DNA of 64,000 nucleotides from Fermentibacter sp963718745 [NCBI: Candidatus Fermentibacterota bacterium] (GTDB lineage Bacteria; Fermentibacterota; Fermentibacteria; Fermentibacterales): assembly GCA_963718745.1 (NCBI GenBank), contig OY970370.1, forward strand, positions 806,001 through 870,000, in the 5' to 3' direction. Under the pieces are notes generated by a model. The model ran no database searches and was not told where the DNA came from. It worked only from the letters and a program-made list of their open reading frames with translations. A program made the position numbers and the translations under genes. The number at the start of each line of letters is the position of its first letter. Position 1 is the first letter of the stretch. Below are positions 55,268-63,822 of the stretch, one piece after another.

Positions 55268-56034
55268 ACCACACGCTCCCAGTCGATATCCCCGGCCGGG
55301 AACACCGGTCCGTCCTTGCAGCATGAGTGGTAACCGCCGGATGCAGAGGGGACCGGGCAGCCGCCGCAGACTCCCCATCCGCAACCCATCAGGCTCTCCA
55401 TCGACACCTGTATTCTGGAGCGGGCTTCCATGGGGGCGCCGCGCACGACGGCGGCTATCATGGCCGCCGGCCCGCAGACGGCTGCGCAGTCGAAGCCGTC
55501 CCAGTCCAGTCCTGCAAGAAGCTCTGTCACGAGGCCGCGCATGCCCGTCGATCCGTCCTCGGTGGCGAAACGGGTGCCCTCCGGACATGAGCACAGGGTC
55601 CGGGAGGTTCCGGCACCGGCCAGGACCACTGCATCACCGATCCTCGACAGGAGGAAAGGGAAGCCCGCCGCGCCGAGGCCGCCTGCCACGAGGAGCCACC
55701 TTCCGGGTTTCACGTCGTATCCTCTGCCCAGCGGGGCCAGCATCCTCACGGTGCTCCCGCGCCCGGCGGCCGACAGGAGGCGCGTGCCCGCCCCCACGAC
55801 GTCGAAGAGGAACGTGACGGTCCCGGCAGCCGGGTCGCACTCGCTGAAGGTGAGCGGTCTGCGGGTCACCGGCAGCGTGCCGGGAGAGGTCTCGATCATC
55901 GCGAACTGCCCCGGCTCGCAGAGGCCGGCCGTCCTGGGCGCCTCCAGGGTGAGCCTGCAGAGCCCGTCGGCAGGGAACTGCGATCGGACGACGATCGCGG
56001 GTTCGTCATATGCGAAGGATCCATTCCTATTCAT
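55264..56034 (-). CDS. pyrK: Dihydroorotate dehydrogenase electron-transfer subunit PyrK
   Basis: FAD/[2Fe-2S] subunit that transfers electrons from PyrD to NAD+. It has 256 residues: a ferredoxin-reductase-like FAD domain (FAMIETSPGTLPVTRRPLTF, the R-P-L-T FAD motif), an NAD-binding part (LLVAGGLGAAG) and a C-terminal cluster motif CGWGVCGGCPVP ending with a pair of Cys (SCC), as in PyrK. ATG start inside the end of the TPR lipoprotein gene, with GAGGAG upstream. Confidence 0.94.
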   Translation of the reverse strand: MNRNGSFAYDEPAIVVRSQFPADGLCRLTLEAPRTAGLCEPGQFAMIETSPGTLPVTRRPLTFSECDPAAGTVTFLFDVVGAGTRLLSAAGRGSTVRMLAPLGRGYDVKPGRWLLVAGGLGAAGFPFLLSRIGDAVVLAGAGTSRTLCSCPEGTRFATEDGSTGMRGLVTELLAGLDWDGFDCAAVCGPAAMIAAVVRGAPMEARSRIQVSMESLMGCGWGVCGGCPVPSASGGYHSCCKDGPVFPAGDIDWERVV

Positions 56035-57682
56035 CTGGCTCCTCGACCGCACCGCCCAGCCTGTCCACTGCGGCGATCCCCTCGGGGGAGTCCGGATACC
56101 GCCCGACCAGGGTGGTGAGGTAGCTCTCGACCCGCTCGTCATCCATCTGTGCGGCCTCGGAGGAGAGATACGCGATCCAGAGCAGGGCAGGCTCGGCGTC
56201 GAGCCTCCAGCGCGAGGCGAGGGCATCCGAAGCGGCTTCCCAGGCTCCCGTGAAATCCTCTCTGCCGAACAGGTCCCATGCCCTCTCGAGGAGGACCGAA
56301 GGCCTCACGCCGGCGGAGGGTCCGGGGGGGAGGCCGAGAGCGGCCTCGATCCTGCCCGCCATGTCTCCGGAGTCGGAGAGCGCCAGAGCTTCCCGGAGCA
56401 TGAGATCGGAACTGTCCGGATCCTCCGTGAAACTCTCCGCCAGCAGCGCGAGCGACATGGCCCTGACCCGGGAGTCCGGGCTTCCCGAAAGCCCCCTCAG
56501 CTCCAGGCCGACCGTGGAATCCGCTCCGTAGAGATCGATCCTCTTCTCGGCAGCCAGGAAGCGGAAGAGATCCGCGTCCTCCGCCGGGGCGGTCTCGGTG
56601 CTGTCGATGTATGCGGAGAGGATCCGCATCTCCGCGAGCCTGTCGGAGGCCAGCCTGATCCAGAAATAGTCCCCGCCTCTCCTGGAGAGTGCCTCGAGTG
56701 TGACCAGGGCCTCGTCCAGACGATCCTCTCTCTCGAGCAGCAGAGACTGCCTGTAGAGCGCCTCCGCGCCGACCTCCCTCGACATGTCCAGCTCGGCGGC
56801 ATCACCGTAGGCGGCGAGCGCACCCGCGACGTTGCCCGCAGCCTCGTCCGCCCTTCCCGAGAGGAACGAGATGGATGCCAGCTCCCGGCTGGTGCTGTAT
56901 GACACCCTCAGCGGGTTGAGCATGGTTGCAGCGAGCGCGGGCTTGCCTGATTCGATGAATGCCAGAGCGGCGGCGGTGAGCGCCCTGTAGTAACCGGAGC
57001 CTCTTCCGAAGAGCCTGCCCGCTTCCTGTGCCAGGGCGGCCGCGCTGTCGGGCATGCCCATGCCCGAGAGCGCGGAGCTCCCTGCGAGCAGGGTCTCGGC
57101 TCGGAGGCTGTCGGACAGGTCCAGAGCCTCCAGGGTGTCGAGCACGGGAAGGGCTTCGCCGGGCCTGCCGTCCAGCACGAGGGCCTCCATCAGCTTCAGT
57201 CTCGAAGCAACGAACAGGTCACGCCTGTCCGCCGGGACGGCCCGGAATGCGGCGGCGGCGTCCATGTACCTCTCCAGGGCCATGGCCGCACTCCCGATCC
57301 CGATCGATGCCTGATCCATCATCCTGTCGTCCTCTGTCATCACCATCACCGAGGAATAGGCCATCATGGCCTCCTGATAGCTCGAAGTGCCGCTCCCCGT
57401 GGAGGAGCGGGAGCCCAGGAGGAGGAGGGCGTCGGCGATCAGCATCTGGGCGTCGTCGGCCCAGCGGCTCTCGGGATAGAAGGTGAGGACCTTCCCGGCA
57501 CCCTCGATGGCGTCCCTGAGGTTCTCCTCCTCCGAGGCGGACGGGTTGTCCGGGTTCTGGATCACGCTCAGGAGAGCATCGGAGTAGCTCTGTCTCGCGT
57601 TGTAGAACGTGTTGAAATACGCGCAGCCGGTCGGGAGCAGCAGAGCCGCCAGGAAAGGAGCAAGCAATCTTCTAGTCGACAA
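56027..57682 (-). CDS. TPR lipoprotein
   Basis: A 551-residue lipoprotein with lipobox LLPTGC and mature start CAYFNTFYNARQSYSDAL, a text often found in FCB TPR lipoproteins. The remainder is helical with TPR-like repeats (EAMMAYSSVMVMTEDDRMMDQ, ALEALDLSDSLRAETLLAGSSALSGM and many others). Likely an outer-membrane-facing scaffold in the periplasm, e.g. for gliding, secretion or a wall complex, but this is inference. The start is TTG at 57682 inside the end of pyrC, with GGGG upstream. Confidence 0.8.
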   Translation of the reverse strand: MSTRRLLAPFLAALLLPTGCAYFNTFYNARQSYSDALLSVIQNPDNPSASEEENLRDAIEGAGKVLTFYPESRWADDAQMLIADALLLLGSRSSTGSGTSSYQEAMMAYSSVMVMTEDDRMMDQASIGIGSAAMALERYMDAAAAFRAVPADRRDLFVASRLKLMEALVLDGRPGEALPVLDTLEALDLSDSLRAETLLAGSSALSGMGMPDSAAALAQEAGRLFGRGSGYYRALTAAALAFIESGKPALAATMLNPLRVSYSTSRELASISFLSGRADEAAGNVAGALAAYGDAAELDMSREVGAEALYRQSLLLEREDRLDEALVTLEALSRRGGDYFWIRLASDRLAEMRILSAYIDSTETAPAEDADLFRFLAAEKRIDLYGADSTVGLELRGLSGSPDSRVRAMSLALLAESFTEDPDSSDLMLREALALSDSGDMAGRIEAALGLPPGPSAGVRPSVLLERAWDLFGREDFTGAWEAASDALASRWRLDAEPALLWIAYLSSEAAQMDDERVESYLTTLVGRYPDSPEGIAAVDRLGGAVEEPDE

Positions 57683-58976
57683 ATTCCCCGTCCCTGTAGA
57701 TGAGCCTGCCGATCCATACCGCCTGGACCCTGCCTATGAGCCGTCTGCCCAGGAAGGGAGTGTTGAGGGAGGCGGAGTGCATGTTGTCCCTGCCCGGCTC
57801 CCATCCTGCGCACGGATCGAACAGGACTGCCTCGAACGGCGCGCCGGGTACGATGCCGGGGGAACCGGTCCCGAGGATCGATGACGGTCCCGTCGTGAAG
57901 AGGGCCAGGATGTCGAAGGGCGACATGCCCCCCTCCGCCCCCAGGGTGGAGAGCGTCACGGAAAGGGCCGTCTCCAGCCCGGTTATGCCGAATGGCGCGC
58001 AGGCGAGGCCTGAGTCCTTGAGGTGCCTGGCGTGGGGCGCGTGATCGCTTGCCACCGCGTCCGCCATTCCCGAGGCGACCATCTCGACCAGGCGCATCCT
58101 GTCGGCCCGGGATCTCAGCGGAGGGTTCATCTTGGCCATGGGTCCGAGCTCCGCGACCTCGTCCTCGTCCAGGGCCAGATGGTGGGGCGTGACGTCGCAG
58201 GTCGCCCTCACGCCCCGTTCTGCGGCCGACCGGACGAGCTCCAGGCTGCCTGGCACGGAAAGGTGCGTGAGGTGAACCCTTCCTCCGCATTTCCGCGCTG
58301 TATCGAGCGTGATCCGCACCGCGCCGGTCTCGCTTTCGGGAGGAATCCCGGGCACTCCGAGCCTCTCCGAGACTCTTCCCTGGTTGACGATTCCACCCAG
58401 CGAGACCCCGGGAATCTCCGGGTGCTGGATCAGAACGCATCCGGCGCGTTCGGCCCTGGTCATGGCTTCGGTGAGGACGATCTCGTCGAGGACCGGGGAT
58501 CCGTCGTCACTGAAAGCGACTGCACCGGCCTCGGCCATGCCCTCGATGTCGGCAGTCCGGACGCCCTCCCTCCCCTCGGTAATGCAGCCGACTACGAGCA
58601 GGCGGGCAAGGTGTTCGTCCATGCCCCTCCGCACCATCTCGCGGACCCTCGGGGGGGTGTCCACGGGCGGGGACGTGTTGGGCATGGCGGCGACCCTCGT
58701 GAACCCGCCTGCAACCGCTGCGCGGAGTCCGCTGGCAACAGTCTCCGACTCCTCCGCTCCCGGCTCCCTCAGGTGAACGTGCATGTCAGTGAGCCCCGGC
58801 AGGAGCCATAGGCCGGTCGCCTCCAGGATTTCGCATGCATCCCCGGAGAGCCCGGGAGGGCAGATCCTGGAGATCGTCCCATCCTCCACGAGTACGTCGG
58901 TGAAGCCGTCGCGCCCGGAATACGGGTCGACGAGCCTCGCCCCCCTTATGAGCAGCGGCTTCGCGCCGTCAGTCAG
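57672..58976 (-). CDS. pyrC: Dihydroorotase (class I), probable CTG start
   Basis: Zinc amidohydrolase closing carbamoyl-aspartate to dihydroorotate. Motifs are DMHVHLREPG (metal His pair), ATCDVTPHHL and SDHAPHA. The first standard start (GTG at 58889, 405 residues) lacks the N-terminal beta strands of class I enzymes. Upstream in frame the sequence encodes exactly that part (LLIRGARLVDPYSGRDGFTDVLV). The only possible start there is a CTG at 58976, five bases after GGGAAGGA, giving 434 residues, the normal length. I therefore annotate the CTG. It overlaps the aldolase stop by eight bases. Confidence 0.9.
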   Translation of the reverse strand: MTDGAKPLLIRGARLVDPYSGRDGFTDVLVEDGTISRICPPGLSGDACEILEATGLWLLPGLTDMHVHLREPGAEESETVASGLRAAVAGGFTRVAAMPNTSPPVDTPPRVREMVRRGMDEHLARLLVVGCITEGREGVRTADIEGMAEAGAVAFSDDGSPVLDEIVLTEAMTRAERAGCVLIQHPEIPGVSLGGIVNQGRVSERLGVPGIPPESETGAVRITLDTARKCGGRVHLTHLSVPGSLELVRSAAERGVRATCDVTPHHLALDEDEVAELGPMAKMNPPLRSRADRMRLVEMVASGMADAVASDHAPHARHLKDSGLACAPFGITGLETALSVTLSTLGAEGGMSPFDILALFTTGPSSILGTGSPGIVPGAPFEAVLFDPCAGWEPGRDNMHSASLNTPFLGRRLIGRVQAVWIGRLIYRDGEFVD

Positions 58977-60237
58977 AGTAGTCCTTCCCGTCGGGACCCT
59001 TGCCGCCCCCGAAGTCGGGCGCCCTCTCAGGACCGAAGTCGCTTCTCTCAGTCAATATCTTCTTCTCCGGGAACGGATTCCAGTCCCTCCGGCCCGCCAT
59101 GGCCTCGATGACCGCAGTCGCCGTACCGACGGAGTTGAAGGCTTCGAAGTACCTCAGAGCCCATTCCTCGGTCTCCCTGACTATCCTCTCCCTGATTTCG
59201 GCCGGGAGGGACATCACAAGGGCATGGAAAGGCCGGTTCAGGTTCTTGTAGTCCCCCGACGAGCGGGAATAGCCCCTGGCGTCCGCCGCGGCGACCATCA
59301 TCTCCCAGAGATCGAGCGGGACTCCCCGGTCGGGCCTCTTCACATAGGAGCCGTTCTCGATGAAGGCGTTCCCGCTCGAGGGATCGATGTCGAGCCCGAA
59401 CACGATGTTCTGCCATAGTGTTCCGACGTTGCCCTTGTGGATGCCGTACTCCTTGAAGTGGCCGACCTTGTCGAGCGGTGTGCCGCTTATTCCGTGCTGC
59501 GCGATGACGCATCCGAAGGGACGGATCGCGCTGGCGATCTCCCCTGTCCGCGAGAGGTCGATTCCCTCGCTCTCCCCCAGAGAGGCATCATAGGTTCCGT
59601 GCTTGGACCCGTTCGAGATTGCGAGGTAATCGGGGAAGACGCCCCAGGAGTTCAGGCCTCCGACGAAGTAGACCGCCTCTTCGACCGTGGAGATCACCCC
59701 GGCGCCCTTGATCTCGCCTACCTCCACCTCGAGCCCGATGTACTGGGGGATGTGCATCGCGACGTCGCGAGTGAACGAGAGGTTGTCGAAGTCGGGATTG
59801 TGGGAGGCGTCGATCGCCACCGAGGACCATCCGAGCGAGAGTGCGCGGGGGATGTCCCGGGCCGCGTCGTCCCTGTCCGATGCCGACTTCACCGCGTAGT
59901 GGTCCATGTGGAGCGCGTAGACGATCCCGTCTCCGAGGTCGGACGAGTAGGAAGCCGCCGTCTGAGGAAGATTTTCATAGGTGACGCCCGTGTATCTGCC
60001 CTCGGATTTGGCGAGTTCGAGCATGACGAAGGAATCGGCCCTGCGTGCCGCCCTCATTATCCCCAGGGCGCTGAGCGGGTTCCTTATGTTGGCGGCCATC
60101 ACTATCGCGTTCCGTGCCCTGGCTGCAGCGCATATGTCCCTGCCGCTCACCATCGCGCATCTGGAATCGGGGAAGGCGGTCCGGACGTTCAGCGGCCTCC
60201 GGGTGAGCATCTTCTCGTAGGTTTTGGAATCTGTCAT
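58969..60237 (-). CDS. Class II (zinc) aldolase, fructose-bisphosphate aldolase-like
   Basis: A 422-residue class II aldolase. The zinc and catalytic residues fit: ALHMDH (Asp and His), SVAIDASH, YIGLEVEVGEIKG (Glu), NGSKHGTYD (zinc His) and IAQHGISGTP (zinc His). GIHKGNVGTLWQ corresponds to the INVGT-type phosphate segment, altered here. It is about 100 residues longer than the usual ~300-residue FbaA, so a related sugar-phosphate aldolase (tagatose or other) is possible. ATG start with GGAAGGGG upstream; first gene of the minus-strand pyrimidine unit, divergent from trkH. Confidence 0.85.
   Translation of the reverse strand: MTDSKTYEKMLTRRPLNVRTAFPDSRCAMVSGRDICAAARARNAIVMAANIRNPLSALGIMRAARRADSFVMLELAKSEGRYTGVTYENLPQTAASYSSDLGDGIVYALHMDHYAVKSASDRDDAARDIPRALSLGWSSVAIDASHNPDFDNLSFTRDVAMHIPQYIGLEVEVGEIKGAGVISTVEEAVYFVGGLNSWGVFPDYLAISNGSKHGTYDASLGESEGIDLSRTGEIASAIRPFGCVIAQHGISGTPLDKVGHFKEYGIHKGNVGTLWQNIVFGLDIDPSSGNAFIENGSYVKRPDRGVPLDLWEMMVAAADARGYSRSSGDYKNLNRPFHALVMSLPAEIRERIVRETEEWALRYFEAFNSVGTATAVIEAMAGRRDWNPFPEKKILTERSDFGPERAPDFGGGKGPDGKDYSD
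58974..58989 (-). promoter_or_regulatory. RBS and CTG start of pyrC
   Basis: On the minus strand GGGAAGGA (58982-58989) lies five bases before CTG (58974-58976), overlapping the last codons of the aldolase gene. It decides the pyrC start because no ATG, GTG or TTG in frame includes the conserved N-terminus. Confidence 0.6.
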
Positions 60238-60261
60238 TTCGCCCCTTCCATCAATGGCAGC

Positions 60262-60289
60262 TTGACCTTGCCGGCCGGTTCGCTAATAT
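60262..60289 (+). promoter_or_regulatory. Promoter of the trkH-trkA operon
   Basis: TTGACC (60262-60267), 16-base spacer and TAATAT (60284-60289), 25 bases before the ATG at 60314. Same type as the other promoters in the window. Confidence 0.6.
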
Positions 60290-60313
60290 GCGGCTATCCA
60301 TCCGGAGGGGGGA

Positions 60314-62035
60314 ATGGCGAAGCTTTCCGTGCTGCTCTCGAGAGTGACGGGGTCGCTGTGGTTCTCTCTCGCAGCCCCGGCGCTGCTCATGGCGAAGTAT
60401 GGCGCAGGCCTGACCGAATCGTGGAGCACGCACGCCTTCGCGGCGATCTGGCTTCTCCACCTCGGATCGCTGCTGCTCCCCGACGGGAGGTGCCTCAGAA
60501 GCAGGTTCCGTGAAGACTACTGGGTCAGCCTCTTCCTCTCGGTGACTCTGGGTCTGCTCGCATTCACCGCCCTGTTCGGGGACGGCGGCTGGCAGGGGAA
60601 GCTCGAGACGATCACAGTGGTCATCCAGATCAGCGTAGTGATGATCGCGATGCGCATCCTCGTGCAGCATCTCGGCACATTCCTGACCGACCACGTCCCG
60701 GTGTGGCAGATCCTCCCCCTGTCCTTCATCGCGATAATCGCCACAGGAACGGGTCTGCTTCTCCTTCCGTCCGCCACCAACGGCGGCATCGCCCCCCTCG
60801 ACGCCCTCTTCACAACCACTTCGGCCGTCTGCGTCACAGGCCTGTCCGTGGTCGACACCGGAACCGTCTTCACACAGTTCGGGCAGACCATCATCCTGGC
60901 TCTGATCCAGGTCGGCGGTCTCGGACTCATGAGCTTCTTCGCGTTCTTCGCGCTCTTCATGGGTCACAGCGTCGGTCTGGGGCAGAGCCTGTCGATAACG
61001 CAGGCCGTCGATGCTGAGTTCACGAGCGACGTCAGGAAGGCGATAGGCTCGATAATCGGCTGGACCTTCACGATCGAGGCTGTCGGCGCACTGCTCCTGT
61101 ACACGGCCTGGAGGCCGGTCCTCACCGGGCTCAGCCAGGCCGAACTCGCCTGGCAGTCGATCTTCCATTCGGTATCCGCCTTCTGCAACGCCGGATTCAG
61201 CCTGTTCAGCAACAATCTGGAGGGATTCAGGGACATGCCCTCCGTCAGCCTCACGATCTCCGGGCTCATAGTCTGCGGCGGGATAGGCTTCGCGGTGCTG
61301 ACGGGAATAGTCACCGCGCTGCTCTCGACACTCAGGGGGAAGCGGCACAACCGGCTGGACCTCCACGCCCGCCTTGTCCTGCTCGTCACCGGCATACTGA
61401 TCGCAACCGGTGTCGCCTTCGTACTCTCGGTCGAGTGGAACGGCGCGCTCGCCGGCATGACTCTTCCGGTGAAGATCTCGAATGCCCTGCTGTGCTCCAT
61501 CACACCCAGGACCGCGGGCTTCGACACGATCCCGATGCTCGATCTCCATCCGGCCACCCGGTGGGTGTTCGTCGCGCTGATGTTCGTGGGAGCCTCCCCG
61601 GGAGGCACCGGAGGCGGTGTGAAGACGACAACGGTCGGGCTGCTCGCGGTTGCCGGGATATCTCTGATAAGAAAGAGGCCGCAGCCCGAGGTCTGGCACA
61701 GGATGGTGCCGGTACACGACCTCCAGAGGGCGGCCTTCCTCTTCTTCGCGGCCATGGTCGTCTGCGCCGTCTCCGTGACGGGTCTCCTCCTGTCGGAGAG
61801 CGGGATGTCCGGAGGAACGCGCGGTGCGGAGGAATATGTCTTCGAGACGGTCAGCGCCTTCGGGACGGTGGGGCTCTCCACGGGCGTCACGGGCGAATTG
61901 ACCTCGGCCGGCCGCTGGATAATCATTCTGACGATGTTCACGGGCAGGGTCGGCCCTTCGATCCTCGCCGCACTGACAATCAGGCCCAGGGCGCTCGCGT
62001 ACCGGCTCCCCGAGGGCCGGATCGGGATTGGGTAG
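60314..62035 (+). CDS. TrkH/KtrB-type potassium channel subunit
   Basis: A 573-residue polytopic membrane protein forming the K+ pore. Four P-loop regions are visible: TTTSAVCVTGLSVVDT, HSVSAFCNAGFSLFSN, ITPRTAGFDTIPM and ETVSAFGTVGLSTGVTG; each has the Gly of the selectivity filter. Loops such as ASPGGTGGGVKTTTVG match the family. Whether it is TrkH or KtrB cannot be settled by eye. ATG start with GGAGGGGGGA upstream; it forms an operon with the TrkA/KtrA gene that starts eight bases after its stop. Confidence 0.94.
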   Translation: MAKLSVLLSRVTGSLWFSLAAPALLMAKYGAGLTESWSTHAFAAIWLLHLGSLLLPDGRCLRSRFREDYWVSLFLSVTLGLLAFTALFGDGGWQGKLETITVVIQISVVMIAMRILVQHLGTFLTDHVPVWQILPLSFIAIIATGTGLLLLPSATNGGIAPLDALFTTTSAVCVTGLSVVDTGTVFTQFGQTIILALIQVGGLGLMSFFAFFALFMGHSVGLGQSLSITQAVDAEFTSDVRKAIGSIIGWTFTIEAVGALLLYTAWRPVLTGLSQAELAWQSIFHSVSAFCNAGFSLFSNNLEGFRDMPSVSLTISGLIVCGGIGFAVLTGIVTALLSTLRGKRHNRLDLHARLVLLVTGILIATGVAFVLSVEWNGALAGMTLPVKISNALLCSITPRTAGFDTIPMLDLHPATRWVFVALMFVGASPGGTGGGVKTTTVGLLAVAGISLIRKRPQPEVWHRMVPVHDLQRAAFLFFAAMVVCAVSVTGLLLSESGMSGGTRGAEEYVFETVSAFGTVGLSTGVTGELTSAGRWIIILTMFTGRVGPSILAALTIRPRALAYRLPEGRIGIG

Positions 62036-62042
62036 GAGAACC

Positions 62043-62711
62043 GTGCAGTCGGAACACAGGAAGTTCGCGGTGCTGGGTCTCGGCAACTTCGGCTCGAGCC
62101 TGGCCAGGAACCTTGCCGATCTGGGCTCCGAAGTCATCGCGATAGACTCTGACGAGAGGAAGCTGGACGACCTGGCCGACCACGTGACTCTCGCGGTATC
62201 CTTCGACGTCACCGACGAGCATCTCCTGCGGGCGAACGGCGTCGACAAGGTCGATGTGGCGATCGTCTCGATGGGTTCGGACTTCGGCGCAAGCGTCCTC
62301 GTGACCACCATCCTGCGCGACATGGGCGTCAGGGTCCATTCGAGGGCGACGACCCACAGGGAGGCGAGGATACTGCGGGCGGTCGGCGCGAGCCAGATCT
62401 ACATGCCCGAGAAGGACCAGGGCGAGAGGGTCGCCAGGATGCTCCAGCACGACAATGTCGAGACATACGTCCCGCTCGCGGGGGGGATCGACTTCGTCAG
62501 GGTTAAGCCCAGGGCGGCGATGATAGGCAAGTGCCTGAAGGATCTGGACATAAGGAGAGCCTTCGGGGTCAACATCGCCTACATAGGCAAGATGGAGGTC
62601 GAGGAGGGAGTCCGTACGTACAGGATTCCGCTTCCCGACGATGTGATCGAGCTGGGCGACGACCTCTTCATCCTGGGCGGCCGCAGCGACCTGGAGCGCT
62701 TCCTCTCCTGA
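62043..62711 (+). CDS. TrkA/KtrA-type regulatory subunit
   Basis: A 222-residue cytoplasmic RCK protein that gates the potassium channel by binding NAD(H)/ATP and c-di-AMP in known members. The N-terminal RCK domain begins FAVLGLGNFGSSLARNLADLG with the GxGxxG motif and an acidic residue ending strand two (AIDSDE). A TrkA-C-like domain (about 140-222) follows. I chose the GTG at 62043 with TAGGAG upstream over an earlier TTG, which lies inside trkH. The single-RCK length matches KtrA more than E. coli TrkA, which has two. Confidence 0.94.
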   Translation: MQSEHRKFAVLGLGNFGSSLARNLADLGSEVIAIDSDERKLDDLADHVTLAVSFDVTDEHLLRANGVDKVDVAIVSMGSDFGASVLVTTILRDMGVRVHSRATTHREARILRAVGASQIYMPEKDQGERVARMLQHDNVETYVPLAGGIDFVRVKPRAAMIGKCLKDLDIRRAFGVNIAYIGKMEVEEGVRTYRIPLPDDVIELGDDLFILGGRSDLERFLS

Positions 62712-62718
62712 CCTGCCG

Positions 62719-62878
62719 GTTCCAGGTTTAAACAACTTGAAATGCTTCTGTAAGAACCTACAGGGCTTCAGAATATGCCCATATCAGTTTTCAATTCAAA
62801 ATGGAGAACCGTTTTATCGCGTAATGCGCAGTTGCGCATATCGATGGCCTTGCTTATAAGCCTTTTTAAACCTGGAAC
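62719..62878. repeat. AT-rich element with 14-bp perfect inverted terminal repeats
   Basis: Between the convergent ends of trkA and the unknown gene at 62878, GTTCCAGGTTTAAA (62719-62732) is exactly complementary to TTTAAACCTGGAAC (62865-62878). The 132 bases between them are much richer in A/T than the surrounding genes and contain a second small palindrome, ATGCGCA-GT-TGCGCAT (62824-62839). No direct target-site repeats flank it. It could be a small non-coding mobile element (MITE-like) or a structured terminator/regulatory region. No gene is apparent inside. Confidence 0.55.
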
Positions 62879-63822
62879 TAGAGCTCGAGAAGGGAGGCGA
62901 GGCCGGTTGCCTCGAGGGCCATCTTGTTCTGCCTGTTCGAGGAGATGAACAGCTTGGAGCAGGCGGAGGGTGCGGGATGCTTCTTGCACATCGACCCTAT
63001 CATCGTGGCGAAGACCCTGGGGATCCTCTCAGTCTCGGCGGGCAGTGCCTGCAGCGAGAGTCCCTCCTCGGTGGAGTAGACGAAGGACGAAAGACAGGCC
63101 TCCTTGTCACGGAGGGTCTTGAATACGTTCATGGCGATGTTCGAGCATTCCGGCCAGGTTGGAATCGCGGCTTCGAGCCAGGTGTTGAAGGCGCCCACCA
63201 GGAGCTGCGCCTCCGAGATGCCCACGGTAGCCAGTCCTCCCGTGGAACCAGGATAGAGATCCGCGGTGGACCCCTGCTCTATCTGCCCGGTCAGGAATGA
63301 CAGGATTGCCTTGCCCCTCAGGCAGGCGCCGGCACCGTAAGCCACCTGGAGTTTCCCGTCCTCGACCGGCACCAGGGTCGACACGCCCCCCGAGCGTATC
63401 CGTAGCAGGCCCGAGGTCTCGCTGCGCCTGAGCGCGCGGAGAACCTCCATCACATCGCCGGATTCGCTGTCCAGGTCCTGGAGCACGGGCTCCTCGGAGC
63501 AGCATCTGACCAGGGCCGGCAGGGCTCCCTCCTCCACGAACCTGTATGTCAGCGTGAGCTCCCTCTTGTCGCGCCGGAGCCAGTTGATGAAGGCGGTCAC
63601 GCTGGGTCCCGAGAAGCCGATGATCGTGTAGGGCCTGCCGCTCCGGAGCATCATGTAGGCGAGGGGTTCATCCGCGTCTATCTGCCAGTAGGCGTCACCG
63701 GTGAAGTTCCTGTCCTCCAGAGAACCCTTGACCAGCTCGTCGAGGTTGATGAACTGCAGGGGGACCCGCTCCAGAAATGTCCTGGAGTAGGGAAGCGCTT
63801 CCCTGATGACGATTCCGCTCAT
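62878..63822 (-). CDS. Unknown protein (possible DUF4388/PATAN-like domain)
   Basis: A 314-residue cytoplasmic protein with no signal peptide or membrane helix. The centre (about 140-215: DVMEVLRALRRSETSGLLRIRSGG, then VPVEDGKLQVAYGAGACLRGKAILSFL) has the layout of DUF4388/PATAN domains used in bacterial signalling scaffolds: helix, strand pair, GxIxxA-like turn, helix. The match is tentative. The ATG at 63822 overlaps the lepB stop, so the two are co-transcribed. Its stop lies at the right edge of the inverted-repeat element. Confidence 0.65.
   Translation of the reverse strand: MSGIVIREALPYSRTFLERVPLQFINLDELVKGSLEDRNFTGDAYWQIDADEPLAYMMLRSGRPYTIIGFSGPSVTAFINWLRRDKRELTLTYRFVEEGALPALVRCCSEEPVLQDLDSESGDVMEVLRALRRSETSGLLRIRSGGVSTLVPVEDGKLQVAYGAGACLRGKAILSFLTGQIEQGSTADLYPGSTGGLATVGISEAQLLVGAFNTWLEAAIPTWPECSNIAMNVFKTLRDKEACLSSFVYSTEEGLSLQALPAETERIPRVFATMIGSMCKKHPAPSACSKLFISSNRQNKMALEATGLASLLEL

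Noticed and set aside
60251-62323. A 690-codon minus-strand open frame opposite trkH
   Set aside because: Antisense to the clearly real trkH gene; product is low complexity with no recognisable domain.
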